This document shows positions 1-8,967 of a DNA stretch of 64,000 nt, in pieces (position 1 is the first letter of the stretch; every line of letters starts with the position of its first letter). The notes beneath the pieces are model-generated. The model saw nothing but the letters and a program-made list of their open reading frames with translations. It searched no databases and had not been told where the DNA came from. Origin of the DNA: Lachnospiraceae bacterium. Lineage in GTDB: Bacteria > Bacillota > Clostridia > Lachnospirales > Lachnospiraceae. The position numbers and the translations under genes are program-made. The stretch is from positions 1 through 64,000 of the forward strand of contig CAJTDD010000004.1 of assembly GCA_910574885.1 (NCBI GenBank). Direction: 5' to 3'.

Positions 1-2
1 AA

Positions 3-92
3 CCCAAGCCCAAAGATCAGTATGAGCAGAAGCCAAAGCGCCCACGTGGTCGCCCTAGAAAGAATTCATCCCAGTCTGTCAGTACTCTATAG
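3..92 (+). CDS. C-terminal fragment of a basic protein (window edge)
   Basis: An open frame enters from the window edge and stops at TAG 90-92. It encodes a lysine/proline-rich tail with an AT-hook-like RGRPRK core, a pattern seen at the C-termini of some plasmid and ICE proteins. It runs against the truncated kinase on the other strand and overlaps its last codons. Only about 29 residues are visible, so no function is assigned. It may be the true neighbour on the far side of the recombination event that cut off the kinase gene. Confidence 0.3.
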   Translation, partial: PKPKDQYEQKPKRPRGRPRKNSSQSVSTL

Positions 93-669
93 TCCGGCAG
101 ATTGGGAAAGTATTAATCAAATAATCTTTATATACCTGTTCTGAACGAGCATAATATAGCGCACGTTCTACGTCATTTTCAATTTTTCCCAATTCTATGT
201 TCAACCCCTTTTTCAAGACGGGATTATTTCCAGCCCTGTTTTCTATCATAAGCTGCATTGAGGTAATCGGCGCTTTTACTTCATGTATCCATTCTTCAAT
301 ATATTCCTCATACTCCCTTTCTTCATCCTCTATCTTATGAATCTGCTCTATGGCTGAACTTCCCACCAGCCTTAATAATTCCTGATATAATTTGTCCTCG
401 GCACGATAAGAAACGGGCAGAAGCTCAGCGATCAGCCAGGGATGCTCCATACCTTCTACCCGCTCCCGGATTGTTTTGAAATATTCTTTTCTTCTGTACC
501 ACTCTATCAGATTCTTTATGAATAGTATGCTGATAATTGTTAAATCAATCAAAAAAATAGAAGCAAAAGTATTACCTACGATATATAAAAATTCAGATAA
601 AATAAATAAAACTACCAGTGTCCCTAATAACCTTGTTACTCTATCCTTACAGTAATCTTTCAGTTTCAT
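79..669 (-). pseudogene. Truncated BceS-like sensor histidine kinase
   Basis: The start is ATG at 669, overlapping the stop of the response-regulator gene (ATGA). The first 70 residues hold two hydrophobic segments with almost no outside loop, typical of intramembrane-sensing kinases of the BceS class that respond to bacitracin-like peptides. The phosphoacceptor motif HEVKAPI is present near residue 129. The protein ends at residue 196, whereas the family is about 330 residues long, so the whole ATP-binding catalytic domain is missing. The last ten or so residues look unrelated, which points to a recombination junction near position 110. The ABC transporter usually found beside such kinases is not in the window. 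Almost certainly non-functional. Confidence 0.75.
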
Positions 670-1352
670 ACCGTCCCCTCTCTTGCTTTTAACTGATAGC
701 CCATTCCCCTTTTTGTCTGTATCAGATCCTGTACTCCGATATCTTCTAACTTCTGGCGGATTCTTCTGATGTTGACACTCAATGTATTATCATCTACAAA
801 GCTTTCATTATCCCACAAATTATTCATTAAATCTTCTCTTGATATTATTTCATCTTTATGCATAAAAAAATAGGACAGTATATGCATTTCATTTTTGGAA
901 AGTTCAACTTCCTTTTTTTCACACCGCACTGTACCATTAAGCAGATTCAGCTCTATTCCTCCAAAGACAAGCACTTTATTCTGTGATTTTCCAGAAACTC
1001 TCCGCAATATTGCGGCTATGTGTGCCAGTAATACTGCAGGACGGTAAGGTTTCTCTATAAAATCGTCGCCACCCGTCATCATACATTCTAATTCTGCGGA
1101 AGAGGAACTTTGTGAAGTAATAAAAATAATAGGGACATCCGATATCATCCGTATTTTAGAACACAGAGTAATTCCATCGGCTCCCGGCAGAGCAACATCA
1201 AGAAGAAGCAAATCCGGCTGCAGTTTCTGCACATATTCTGGAATGTTAGCAAAATCCTCCGCAACATCTGCACGATATCCGGCATTTTCCAACAATAACT
1301 TAAGTTCTCTTTGAACAGATAGATCATCATCTATGATTACAATATAATACAT
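666..1352 (-). CDS. OmpR-family response regulator (BceR-like)
   Basis: The start is the ATG at 1352, preceded by AGGAGA eight bases upstream; a longer frame to 1376 lacks a ribosome site. An N-terminal receiver domain carries the acidic pair in VIIDDD, the phosphorylated aspartate in LLLDVALPG and the conserved lysine in IEKPYRP. A C-terminal winged-helix DNA-binding domain ends in RGMGYQL. The gene is translationally coupled to the truncated kinase. In the family it would activate an antimicrobial-peptide efflux ABC transporter. With its kinase broken it may be orphaned or served by another kinase. Confidence 0.85.
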   Translation of the reverse strand: MYYIVIIDDDLSVQRELKLLLENAGYRADVAEDFANIPEYVQKLQPDLLLLDVALPGADGITLCSKIRMISDVPIIFITSQSSSSAELECMMTGGDDFIEKPYRPAVLLAHIAAILRRVSGKSQNKVLVFGGIELNLLNGTVRCEKKEVELSKNEMHILSYFFMHKDEIISREDLMNNLWDNESFVDDNTLSVNIRRIRQKLEDIGVQDLIQTKRGMGYQLKAREGTV

Positions 1353-1453
1353 GAAGCATCTCTCCTGACCTTTCATATCTGCTTACCAATTTTTCATTCT
1401 TGCGTTTTATTATAGCAAACTGAGTTTTTTATGCAATACTTTCCAAATATGTT

Positions 1454-1489
1454 AAAAGAGCAATCCATTCATTTATGGTTGCTCTTTTT
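1454..1489. terminator. Bidirectional Rho-independent terminator
   Basis: Inverted repeat AAAGAGCAA / TTGCTCTTT with a 15-base loop, flanked by T-runs on both strands. It sits directly at the TAA stop of the methylase/helicase fragment and upstream of the response-regulator gene. Confidence 0.7.
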
Positions 1490-4331
1490 AGCGTATTTCT
1501 CCCTGGATTTGTTTATGTACCTCTAAATCTGGTGCTATCTCCAGAGCCGTGACCGTTTCGCCAAAAGTGGACGCCCAACTGTCAAAATGCTGCAATCCGT
1601 TCCTCGCAAGGGTGTCGTACTGCAAGTACCTCTGCACGGAATACATCTCTACCATTGAGTTTGAGATAGGCGTTCCCGTGGCGAAAACTACTCCACGATT
1701 GCCAGTGATTTCATCCAGATAGCGGCACTTCATAAAGAGGTCGGAGCTTTTCTGGGCTTCGGTCTGGGCGATGCCGCCCACGTTCCGCATCTTGGTGTAA
1801 AGGTAAAGGTTCTTGTAAAAATGGCTCTCATCTATGAAAAGCCTGTCCACGCCCAATTCCTCAAAGGTAATCACGCTGTCTTTCCGCTTGGTGTCGTTGA
1901 GCTTGTCGAGTTTCGCCTTGATTGCTTTCCTTGTTTTCATGAGCTGCTTGACCGTGAACTGCTCCCCGTGGGATGCCTGCACATCGTCAATGCCACGCTC
2001 AATATCATCAAGCTGCCGCATGAGCTGTTCTCTCTGGCGTTCCTCGCTGATGGGGATTTTCTCGAACTGCGAATGTCCGATAATCACCGCATCATACGCC
2101 CCTGTCGCAATCCTGCCGCAGAACTTCTTTCGGTTTCCCGTTTCAAAATCCCGCTTGGTCGTCACAAGGATATTCGCACTCGGATAGAGCCGCAGGTACT
2201 CCGATGCCCACTGACCGACAAGATGATTCGGCACGACAAACATGGATTTCTGGCATAAGCCGAGCCGCTTGCTTTCCTGTGCGGCGGCTACCATTTCAAA
2301 GGTCTTGCCTGCCCCTACCTTATGGGCAAGGAGCGTGTTGCCGCCGTAAAGGATATGGGCAATCGCATTGACTTGGTGCGGTCTTAATTTAATCTCTGGG
2401 CTGATGCCGCCAAACGTGATATGGCTTCCGTCATATTCACGGGGTCTTATGCTGTTAAATGTGTCATTGTAATAACGTACAAGGCGGTTCCTGCGTTCTG
2501 GGTCTTTCCAAATCCAGTCTTGGAACGCCTGCTTTATCACCTCCTGCTTTGCCTGTGCCGCCGTGGTTTCCTTATGGTTCAGCACCGCTTTTTTATTGTT
2601 GTGTTCGTCATAAATATAATCAAAAATGCGGGTGTCACGGAGATTCAAAGTGTCCTCCATAATGCGGTAGGCACTCGCCCGTTTTGTGCCGTAAGTGCTG
2701 TCCGCCTTGACATTCCCTATATCGGAACTCTTATTCTCAATAAACCAGTCACCGTTCATCGGCGTGTAGCGTACTTTCAGCCTGCCCGCCGCATAGCTTG
2801 ACGGCGTTAGAAGCTCCACCATAAACTGCTGTATATCCTGCTGCGGTATCCATGTCGTGCCCAAACGGACGGAGATTTCGCTTGCGGGCAAATCCTTTGG
2901 GATAACCTTTTCCAGAGCCGACACGTTCAAGGCAAGCTCTGGGTCTGCCTTTGCCGCTATTTCTGCGACTTTCAGTTTTTCCCGCACATTCCCCGATAAA
3001 TATTCGTCTGCGGTCACATATCTTGCAGGCTCGGAGCTTGGCACTTTGAAGATAACGCCCTGCAAATCATTTATGATTTGCTCCTGCGTCCTGCCTGTGA
3101 GCTGTGCCATATAGGATAAATCGACACGGGCTTTCTCCCCGATAGAGAGGGCAAGTGCTTCGCTCGCTGTTTCCACAAAGGTCACTTCACGGTGGGGCTT
3201 TATCGTCCTCTTTGAGAACATATCCGCCTTACGTTTAAATTTCCCCTCATCGTCAAGCACTTCCAAAGAGCATAACAGGAAGTAGCTTTCATCTACTGCA
3301 AAAGCAAGGTAATTCCCCCTGCTGTTAATCAGACCGTATTTCTTTGTAAACGCATCGTATAAGAGGTTCAGATTTTTCTGCTCGGTCTGTATCATTTCCT
3401 CTGGGTAATCGTCGGTCTGGTACTGGATGAGCTTTCTCACACAATCACGGATTTCCACAAGCCCTCTGATGCGGTTCTCTGCGGTCACGGATACTTTTGC
3501 AGGGGTCATTTTATTGTTCTCTCGGAAGTAAACCTTGCCGTCCACAAGGGCAAAAGAGAAATTCCGCACGTTCAGGTCGGCAGGAATATCCGCAGGCTGT
3601 TCATCAGAGATTTCATCAATCTCATTGTCCTGCTCTGGGATTTCGCCGTTTATCCGCTGCATGGCATCATGGAGAAGCCCCGCAAGCGGCGTATCGGGAT
3701 AGGCTTTGCAGGCACTGTCCATGCCGAACCTTGTGCTTTCCATCTTCATCTCGCCAAGCACCATCTCTGGATTCTGGACAAAATAGCTGTTCATCGTGAT
3801 TCCGTTTGCATCGATGTCAAGGTATACCCACTCTGGCTCTGTCTCCATGATGCGGTCACGTTTCTGTAAAATAAGGATGTCGCTTGTGACTTCCGTGCCT
3901 GCATTTGCCCGAAACGTATTATCGGGAAGCCTTACCGCACCTAAAAGCTCGGCTCTCTGTGCGATATATTTCCGCACTTCTGGGCTTGCCTTGTCCATTG
4001 TCCCTTTAGAGGTGATGAACATCACAACACCGCCTGCCCGCACCTTATCCAGAGCCTTTGCGATAAAATAATCATGAATTAAAAACTTCTGGGCATTGTA
4101 ACGGCTGTCGTTGACCTTAAACTCCCCGAACGGGATATTGCCAAGTACCACATCAAAGTGGTTGTCTGGGAGCTTTGTGTCCTCAAACCCCTCAATGGCG
4201 ATACTGGCTTTCTGGTAAAGCTGCTTTGCAATCCTGCCCGATAAGGGGTCAATCTCAATGCCGTGCAGCCTTGATTTCTCCATGCTTTCGGGTAAAAACC
4301 CTAAGAAATTCCCTGTGCCGCAGGACGGCTC
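1488..4331 (-). pseudogene. C-terminal part of ICE SNF2 helicase / N6-methylase, split by prophage
   Basis: Continuation of the protein begun at 63517. The homologous part starts at the prophage core with EPSCGTGNFLG, the SAM-binding motif I of N6-adenine methylases, and the catalytic NIPFGE (NPPF-like) follows. A helicase domain follows with LLAHKVGAGKT (Walker A), DRLFIDESHFYKN (DEAH-like box) and FATGTPISNS (motif III). The usual C-terminal helicase lobe and several hundred further residues are missing. After TALEIAP the sequence changes to about a dozen unrelated residues and stops. The gene is thus broken at the front by the prophage and at the back by an older rearrangement. The frame runs on to 4361 inside the phage DNA, but that part is not native. 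Confidence 0.85.
4329..4331. other. Prophage attachment core, left (CTC)
   Basis: The host reading frame breaks here. On the minus strand, phage DNA ending GGCAACC is followed by GAG and then CCGTCCTGCGGC of the methylase gene. The phage side carries ATTGTATCA about 20 bases away, matched by TGATACAAT at the right end, so the reconstructed attP is an imperfect palindrome around a 2-3 bp core, as expected for large serine integrases. Confidence 0.8.
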
Positions 4332-4478
4332 GGTTGCCGTCCTATAAATGATACAATGCAATTTTTACATATCTGTACTACGGTAACGATGAACACGCAC
4401 CAGGTGCATTTTGCACACGGCATTAACGGTTAAGAGTGCATTGCCACAGAGTAAATCACAAAAATACACATTCTATTT

Positions 4479-5423
4479 TCAATTATCCTTACTTCCTCCC
4501 CGTGGATATGTGTCTACCCATTTCAGTTCTTTGCCTTTACCATAGTGTTGCCAATGTCCAGAGACCTCATGCTTACGTGGGGAGGATCGTTCTTCCGGAT
4601 AGTCCCGTTGAATGGTCGAAGTAGTATTTTCTATTGATACATCCACATTGCTATTATCTCCGCTTCCATCTGAATCTGCAGTCAAAGAATAATCAAGGCT
4701 GTTATTGTTTGATTTTCTACTACTATCAATAACCTTTGCCACAACACCTGAAACTACTGCTCCTCCTACTACTTTTCCTATCGCAGTTAGTACTGGATGC
4801 TTATTTTTGAATTCATTAATAGCTTCTATTGCATGTATGATTTTATCGACTGCTCCTTTATCTATCTTTGACGAAGACTTTATATTTAACGGTAACTTCT
4901 GCATATCAGCAACTTTTTGGGATAATTCATTTCTTGACTGAATAGTGCTAACCCTATCAATTATTCCCGTTTCCGGTTCAGTAACATCCATATCTTTACT
5001 TGGTGAAAGTTCAGCAACATCACTAACAATAACACTTGTGTTTACTATTGGTTCGCTCAATTTGATAATTTCACATGGCTCATATTTATTCTCGCAAAAT
5101 TCTCTCGTGACACGTATAGTCGGATCATAATAACCATTTGTAGGGTTACGAAAACTTCCACCATGAGCGTCCTGATGTTCCATTCTCGTAAGAAACTGTA
5201 TATTTCCCGCATCACCTTGATACTCTGGAAATGCCTCCGCACTCTTCATATGATGACCTTCAAATGCTCGTCCTTCATCATCATACGCCTTGCCCTTATC
5301 AATGATGGACTGTTGTTGTTCAGGTGTCCAATCCCGCGTTCCCTTACCTTCAAATACGAGTTGCTGCTCGTTCTCCCAAGCCTTTCTTACAGCTTTGTTT
5401 GCCTCAGAAATACGCCTTGACAT
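4479..5423 (-). CDS. HNH/GHH-type nuclease toxin-like protein
   Basis: 314 residues. Near the N-terminus is a compact His-metal nuclease signature: EGHHMKSAE at about residues 55-63, GNIQFLT around 73-79 and the downstream histidines of HQDAHGG at 83-89. This layout is typical of toxin domains in polymorphic and contact-dependent toxin systems. A hydrophobic segment lies around residues 213-237, and the C-terminal tail is rich in W, H and K. There is no signal peptide, LXG, RHS or filament domain, so any delivery route is not visible. The gene lies three bases downstream of a SUKH immunity gene, the usual partner of nuclease toxins. Base composition is AT-rich compared with the phage structural genes. 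It may act as an intracellular toxin or be a captured toxin tip. Confidence 0.65.
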   Translation of the reverse strand: MSRRISEANKAVRKAWENEQQLVFEGKGTRDWTPEQQQSIIDKGKAYDDEGRAFEGHHMKSAEAFPEYQGDAGNIQFLTRMEHQDAHGGSFRNPTNGYYDPTIRVTREFCENKYEPCEIIKLSEPIVNTSVIVSDVAELSPSKDMDVTEPETGIIDRVSTIQSRNELSQKVADMQKLPLNIKSSSKIDKGAVDKIIHAIEAINEFKNKHPVLTAIGKVVGGAVVSGVVAKVIDSSRKSNNNSLDYSLTADSDGSGDNSNVDVSIENTTSTIQRDYPEERSSPRKHEVSGHWQHYGKGKELKWVDTYPRGGSKDN

Positions 5424-5426
5424 AAA

Positions 5427-5852
5427 TCAATCTCCCATTCCCAAGAGTTCATATAAATCATTTAAAAACGAAAAAAAGTCAGCATATATTTCATCACTTT
5501 CAATTCTCCCAGCTTCATGATTATAAATTGAGATTTGTTCCCCCTCTCTTCCACATAGAATTGGATCCCCGGAAGCTAATCTGCCAATAACTATATAATT
5601 ATCATCAAGCCGATCATTATCTTTTACATCTATAACTGGCTTATGAACTACACCATAGAATTGAACCCCTGCAGGCAAAAAGCATTCTCCTCCATCAGAA
5701 AAACATAACCACTCTTTGAATTTCAATGGGAATGTCACTTCATATTCTTTTTCAAATAACGCAATCTGCTCTTCTGTCGCTCCAGCAAAAAAATTCATTT
5801 CCCCTTCTTGATTAAAACATTCAACAATATTCTTTAATTCCTCTGAAACCAT
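5427..5852 (-). CDS. SMI1/KNR4 (SUKH) family immunity protein
   Basis: 141 residues with the SUKH pattern: an N-terminal helix, ATEEQIALFEKEYEVTFP near residues 25-42, then KEWLCFSDGG, and an acidic C-terminus. Members neutralise nuclease and other toxins by direct binding. The gene precedes the HNH protein with a three-base gap on the same strand, so the two are almost certainly co-translated as an immunity-toxin pair. It is acidic and has no membrane segment, so it should act in the cytoplasm. Confidence 0.75.
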   Translation of the reverse strand: MVSEELKNIVECFNQEGEMNFFAGATEEQIALFEKEYEVTFPLKFKEWLCFSDGGECFLPAGVQFYGVVHKPVIDVKDNDRLDDNYIVIGRLASGDPILCGREGEQISIYNHEAGRIESDEIYADFFSFLNDLYELLGMGD

Positions 5853-5897
5853 ATATCTTACTCCAATCTATAGTATAATCATCAAATCGCCTTTTCC

Positions 5898-6857
5898 TTA
5901 ATGGCATATTTTTTCCGAAACTTCATACCCGTATTTTGTTAATTGAAATATTTCGTTTTTATATCCAACTGCAACAGCCAGCTTATTACTTTTCAGTTCA
6001 TCCAGAGCAGCTTTCCATACGGCAACATCTTTTCCTATTTTGTTGCTGTTCATTACTGTATGATTTGTTTGTATTTCAGTTCCTTCAAGCGAAGTAATCA
6101 TCAGTATCTGACCAGCAGAGTCTTTCGCCGCTTCCTGAAGAAGCATTTTTGCTTCATTTGACAATGCTGGCACTTTTACCTCCTCTTTCTCTTTTTCAAA
6201 CATTTCCTGTATTTCATCAGCGGAAATAGGTTCCCATTTCATGCTTGTCTGCTCAACTTTATCTATGATTGCATTTTGTATCAACATTAACTGCTCCTGC
6301 AACCTCTGGAACACGTCAGGATCCCCTGCAGTTTCAATTGCTTTTTTCGCTTGGTCTGCCCTTACCCATCCAGGCATAGGTGCATCATTTATAATCTTGG
6401 GCATCGCCATAGCGATTTTATATTTCAACACATCAACGTCAGAATAAAAATCCACCAATCTTCCTGCCTTTTTTATATTGTCATGGAAATTTCTCACCCT
6501 ATCACGCTCTTCATCTGTTGCCCCTACTTTAATCGCTGGCAATAAATCAATATTGTGATGCAGGAAAGCCAATATAGGCATCTTCTTATTTAGAGCATAA
6601 TTATATTCTTTTTCCGTATAACTTATATTTTCTTCGGGGTCAATAGAACCATATTTCCCTGCGACAATGAGCAAATAATAATCGCTCATATCAATCATTT
6701 TTTTAATATAATCCCATTGACTCAACGAACTTGCCGGAAACTGTTCCATTCCTACTGGAATGCAATCCATATCAAGCAAACAACTTATTGCCGCCTGCCG
6801 TTCTGTTTTTAAATCCTCATATGTTGAACTAATAAACACTTGATATTTCTTTTCCAT
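5898..6857 (-). CDS. DUF4062 domain protein
   Basis: 319 residues. It starts with the hallmark VFISSTYEDLKTER of DUF4062, a Rossmann-like, TIR-related domain often found in front of STAND NTPases. GMEQFPAS and AGKYGSI follow, the other conserved blocks of that domain. Here it stands alone: after about residue 170 come a charged helical linker and a C-terminal region resembling a small winged-helix segment, with no NACHT or TPR part. The ATG at 6857 has a TGGAGG-like site (reverse of cctccttg) upstream. It lies in the AT-rich cargo block beside the toxin-immunity pair. A signalling or defence role is an inference. Confidence 0.6.
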   Translation of the reverse strand: MEKKYQVFISSTYEDLKTERQAAISCLLDMDCIPVGMEQFPASSLSQWDYIKKMIDMSDYYLLIVAGKYGSIDPEENISYTEKEYNYALNKKMPILAFLHHNIDLLPAIKVGATDEERDRVRNFHDNIKKAGRLVDFYSDVDVLKYKIAMAMPKIINDAPMPGWVRADQAKKAIETAGDPDVFQRLQEQLMLIQNAIIDKVEQTSMKWEPISADEIQEMFEKEKEEVKVPALSNEAKMLLQEAAKDSAGQILMITSLEGTEIQTNHTVMNSNKIGKDVAVWKAALDELKSNKLAVAVGYKNEIFQLTKYGYEVSEKICH

Positions 6858-6950
6858 AACACATCCCTCCTTGCATAACTATATCATTTATCTTGCATCT
6901 CTCAACTCTCACGGACGAAAAATTAACCATTCTGTATACAATTCTACGTA

Positions 6951-7163
6951 TCAGTCTTCCCGTCTCACATAGGTGATTTCCACATCATAACCAAGGGCTT
7001 CCAACATCTGAACAAACGTCTTATTAACCACCCCGTCCTTTTTCTTAACAATACGGTTTACATAGGAACTGGTGCTACCAATCTTCTGCGCCAGTTCTGC
7101 TTGTGTAATCCCTACCTCTATGCACTTAACTTTTACATCTACTTCAATATTATTTTTAAACAT
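6951..7163 (-). CDS. Small XRE-type HTH regulator
   Basis: 70 residues. The helix-turn-helix spans residues 13-45 (GITQAELAQKIGSTSSYVNRIVKKK), close to the XRE/Cro pattern, followed by a C-terminal helix (FVQMLEALGYDVEITYV). It is preceded by a clear sigma-70 promoter at 7218-7246. It is the only stand-alone Cro/C1-like protein in the element, so it may regulate the left cargo block or take part in lysogeny control. It is too short to hold the self-cleaving domain of a LexA-type repressor. Confidence 0.75.
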   Translation of the reverse strand: MFKNNIEVDVKVKCIEVGITQAELAQKIGSTSSYVNRIVKKKDGVVNKTFVQMLEALGYDVEITYVRRED

Positions 7164-7217
7164 AATGAAATTCTCCCATTTATGACAACAACAAAAATTT
7201 CACTTTTTAGATAATTT

Positions 7218-7246
7218 ATTGTATCATGATTTCTCAAAGAATACAA
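7218..7246 (-). promoter_or_regulatory. Sigma-70 promoter of the XRE gene
   Basis: On the minus strand -35 TTGTAT is separated by 17 bases from an extended -10, TGATACAAT. It points to the XRE gene, whose start codon is about 55 bases downstream. Confidence 0.65.
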
Positions 7247-7350
7247 GGTTTTCTCTATATCAGCAGCTAAACTTCGTCCATCCGGCAGAATCTGTTTCCA
7301 CACATACCATACCTTTAATACGTTTGTTTTCCTCTGATTCCATAAAGATG

Positions 7351-7377
7351 AAAAACACCCCGCCTAAACGAGGTGCT
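7351..7377 (-). terminator. Rho-independent terminator of the recombinase operon
   Basis: On the minus strand, stem CACCTCG / CGGGGTG (one G-T pair) with a short loop is followed by TTTTTC, about 15 bases past the stop of the downstream recombinase. The rest of 7164-7392 shows only the XRE promoter. Confidence 0.75.
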
Positions 7378-7392
7378 TCACAAACTGTGTTT

Positions 7393-8967
7393 CTATGCTG
7401 TTATCTCCGTACCGTCCCGGAAAGTCACCGCCATTTCCTTATTCCTGCCAACCGTCACGAAATCCACCATGCTGCTCCAAAGCCTTTCGTCAAATTCAGC
7501 AATGATGCCATCCTGTGCCTTCAAAATTTTGATGAAGCCTGCCAGCCGCTCATTTTTTGTTTCCTTTTCCGTAATGGCTCTGACAACTTCATCGTACCGT
7601 GCTTTAACCGTATCATACCGCCCCACCAGCCCATTATAGCGTTCCTGGTATTCTCCCTGGTCCTGGGCTATACGGGCATTCTCATCTATAGCACTCTGCA
7701 CCATCCCCGCCAACACCACCATGTCATTTTCCAAGCTGCGCTTCTCTTCCTCCAGCGCATCCGTCCGGCAAAGTGTTTCCCGGATAATTTCCGCATTCGC
7801 TACAATCTCCGCCTTTTCAGAAACCAGCTTGTTATAAGCGGATAGGAATGCCGCTTTGACCTCTTCTTCCGTCACATGGGGAGTCCCGCACTTTTTCTCT
7901 TTATATTTGCTGTTGCAGCGGTAAATGACCCTGCGGTACTTATCTGTGGAATGCCAGACCTTGGAGCCAAACCATCCGCCACAGTCAGCACATTTAATCT
8001 TATTGGAGAAGATGCTAACCCCGCTGTACCGGGAGCCACACCGTTTCCGTTTCTCCAGCTCCACCTGCGCCATATCGAAAACTGTAGGACTGATGATGGC
8101 TTCGTGGTTTCCCTCCACATAATACTGCGGGACTTCACCCTCGTTCTTTTTCGTCTTCTTATTCAGGAAATCCACCGTGAATTCCTTCTGGAGAAGGGCA
8201 TCTCCCTTATATTTTTCGTTGGAAAGCATCCGGCGCACCGTCTGCTGGTTCCACACATCTTTCCCGCCCGGTGTCTTGATGCCGCGCCTGGTAAGCTCCG
8301 CCGCAATGGAATGAGGAGAAAGCCCTTCAAGGAATAAGCTGAATATCAGCCGCACTGTTTCAGCTTCCCGGGGATTCACCACGATCCTGCCGTCCGGCCC
8401 TTTGTCCAGGCCAAGAACCCGGCTGTAAGCAAAACTGACCTTTCCATCGGCAAACCTCTTCCTCTGCCCCCAGGTGACATTTTCCGAAATGGATCGGCTC
8501 TCCTCCTGCGCCAGCGAGGACATGATGGTAATCAGCAGCTCCCCCTTGGAATCCAGCGTCCAGATGTTCTCTTTCTCGAAATATATCTCAATGCCCCTGT
8601 CCTTCAGCTCCCGGACTGTCGTAAGGCTGTCTACTGTGTTCCTCGCAAAACGGCTGACCGACTTCGTGATGATGAGATCTATTTTTCCGGCTTTCGCGTC
8701 GGCAATCATGGTTTTAAAGCCTTCCCGTTTTTTGGTGGAAGTTGCACTGATGCCTTCATCTGTATATATCCCGGCAAATTCCCAATCATCACGCCCATGG
8801 ATATAACTGGTATAATAGTCCACCTGCGCCTCGTAACTTGTGACCTGGTCCTCATGGTCGGTGCTGACACGGGCATATCCCGCTACACGCCGCTTTTTCG
8901 TCCCGGCCAGCGGCTCAGCCGTATATTTTTTTACCGTCGCTGGTATTGTCGTTACTCTCTTCGCCAT
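7393..8967 (-). CDS. Large serine recombinase (second of a tandem pair)
   Basis: 524 residues from the ATG at 8967, preceded by GGAG. The catalytic N-terminal resolvase domain has the nucleophile serine in GYARVSTD (about residue 35) and the arginines of KSVSRFARNT. The recombinase domain then carries a Cys4 zinc ribbon (CADCGGWF, later YRCNSKYKEKKCGTPH) and a long coiled coil at about residues 380-480, the element that controls synapsis in large serine integrases. It overlaps the upstream recombinase gene by 16 bases, so the two are co-translated. Its product is expected to act on the att sites at 4330 and 59808. Whether one or both partners are needed is unknown. Confidence 0.9.
   Translation of the reverse strand: MAKRVTTIPATVKKYTAEPLAGTKKRRVAGYARVSTDHEDQVTSYEAQVDYYTSYIHGRDDWEFAGIYTDEGISATSTKKREGFKTMIADAKAGKIDLIITKSVSRFARNTVDSLTTVRELKDRGIEIYFEKENIWTLDSKGELLITIMSSLAQEESRSISENVTWGQRKRFADGKVSFAYSRVLGLDKGPDGRIVVNPREAETVRLIFSLFLEGLSPHSIAAELTRRGIKTPGGKDVWNQQTVRRMLSNEKYKGDALLQKEFTVDFLNKKTKKNEGEVPQYYVEGNHEAIISPTVFDMAQVELEKRKRCGSRYSGVSIFSNKIKCADCGGWFGSKVWHSTDKYRRVIYRCNSKYKEKKCGTPHVTEEEVKAAFLSAYNKLVSEKAEIVANAEIIRETLCRTDALEEEKRSLENDMVVLAGMVQSAIDENARIAQDQGEYQERYNGLVGRYDTVKARYDEVVRAITEKETKNERLAGFIKILKAQDGIIAEFDERLWSSMVDFVTVGRNKEMAVTFRDGTEITA

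Noticed and set aside
1450-1535. Group II intron or insertion-sequence end at the helicase truncation
   Set aside because: No GTGCG-type intron start, no domain V-like hairpin, no terminal inverted repeat and no target duplication could be seen; only an ordinary terminator is present.
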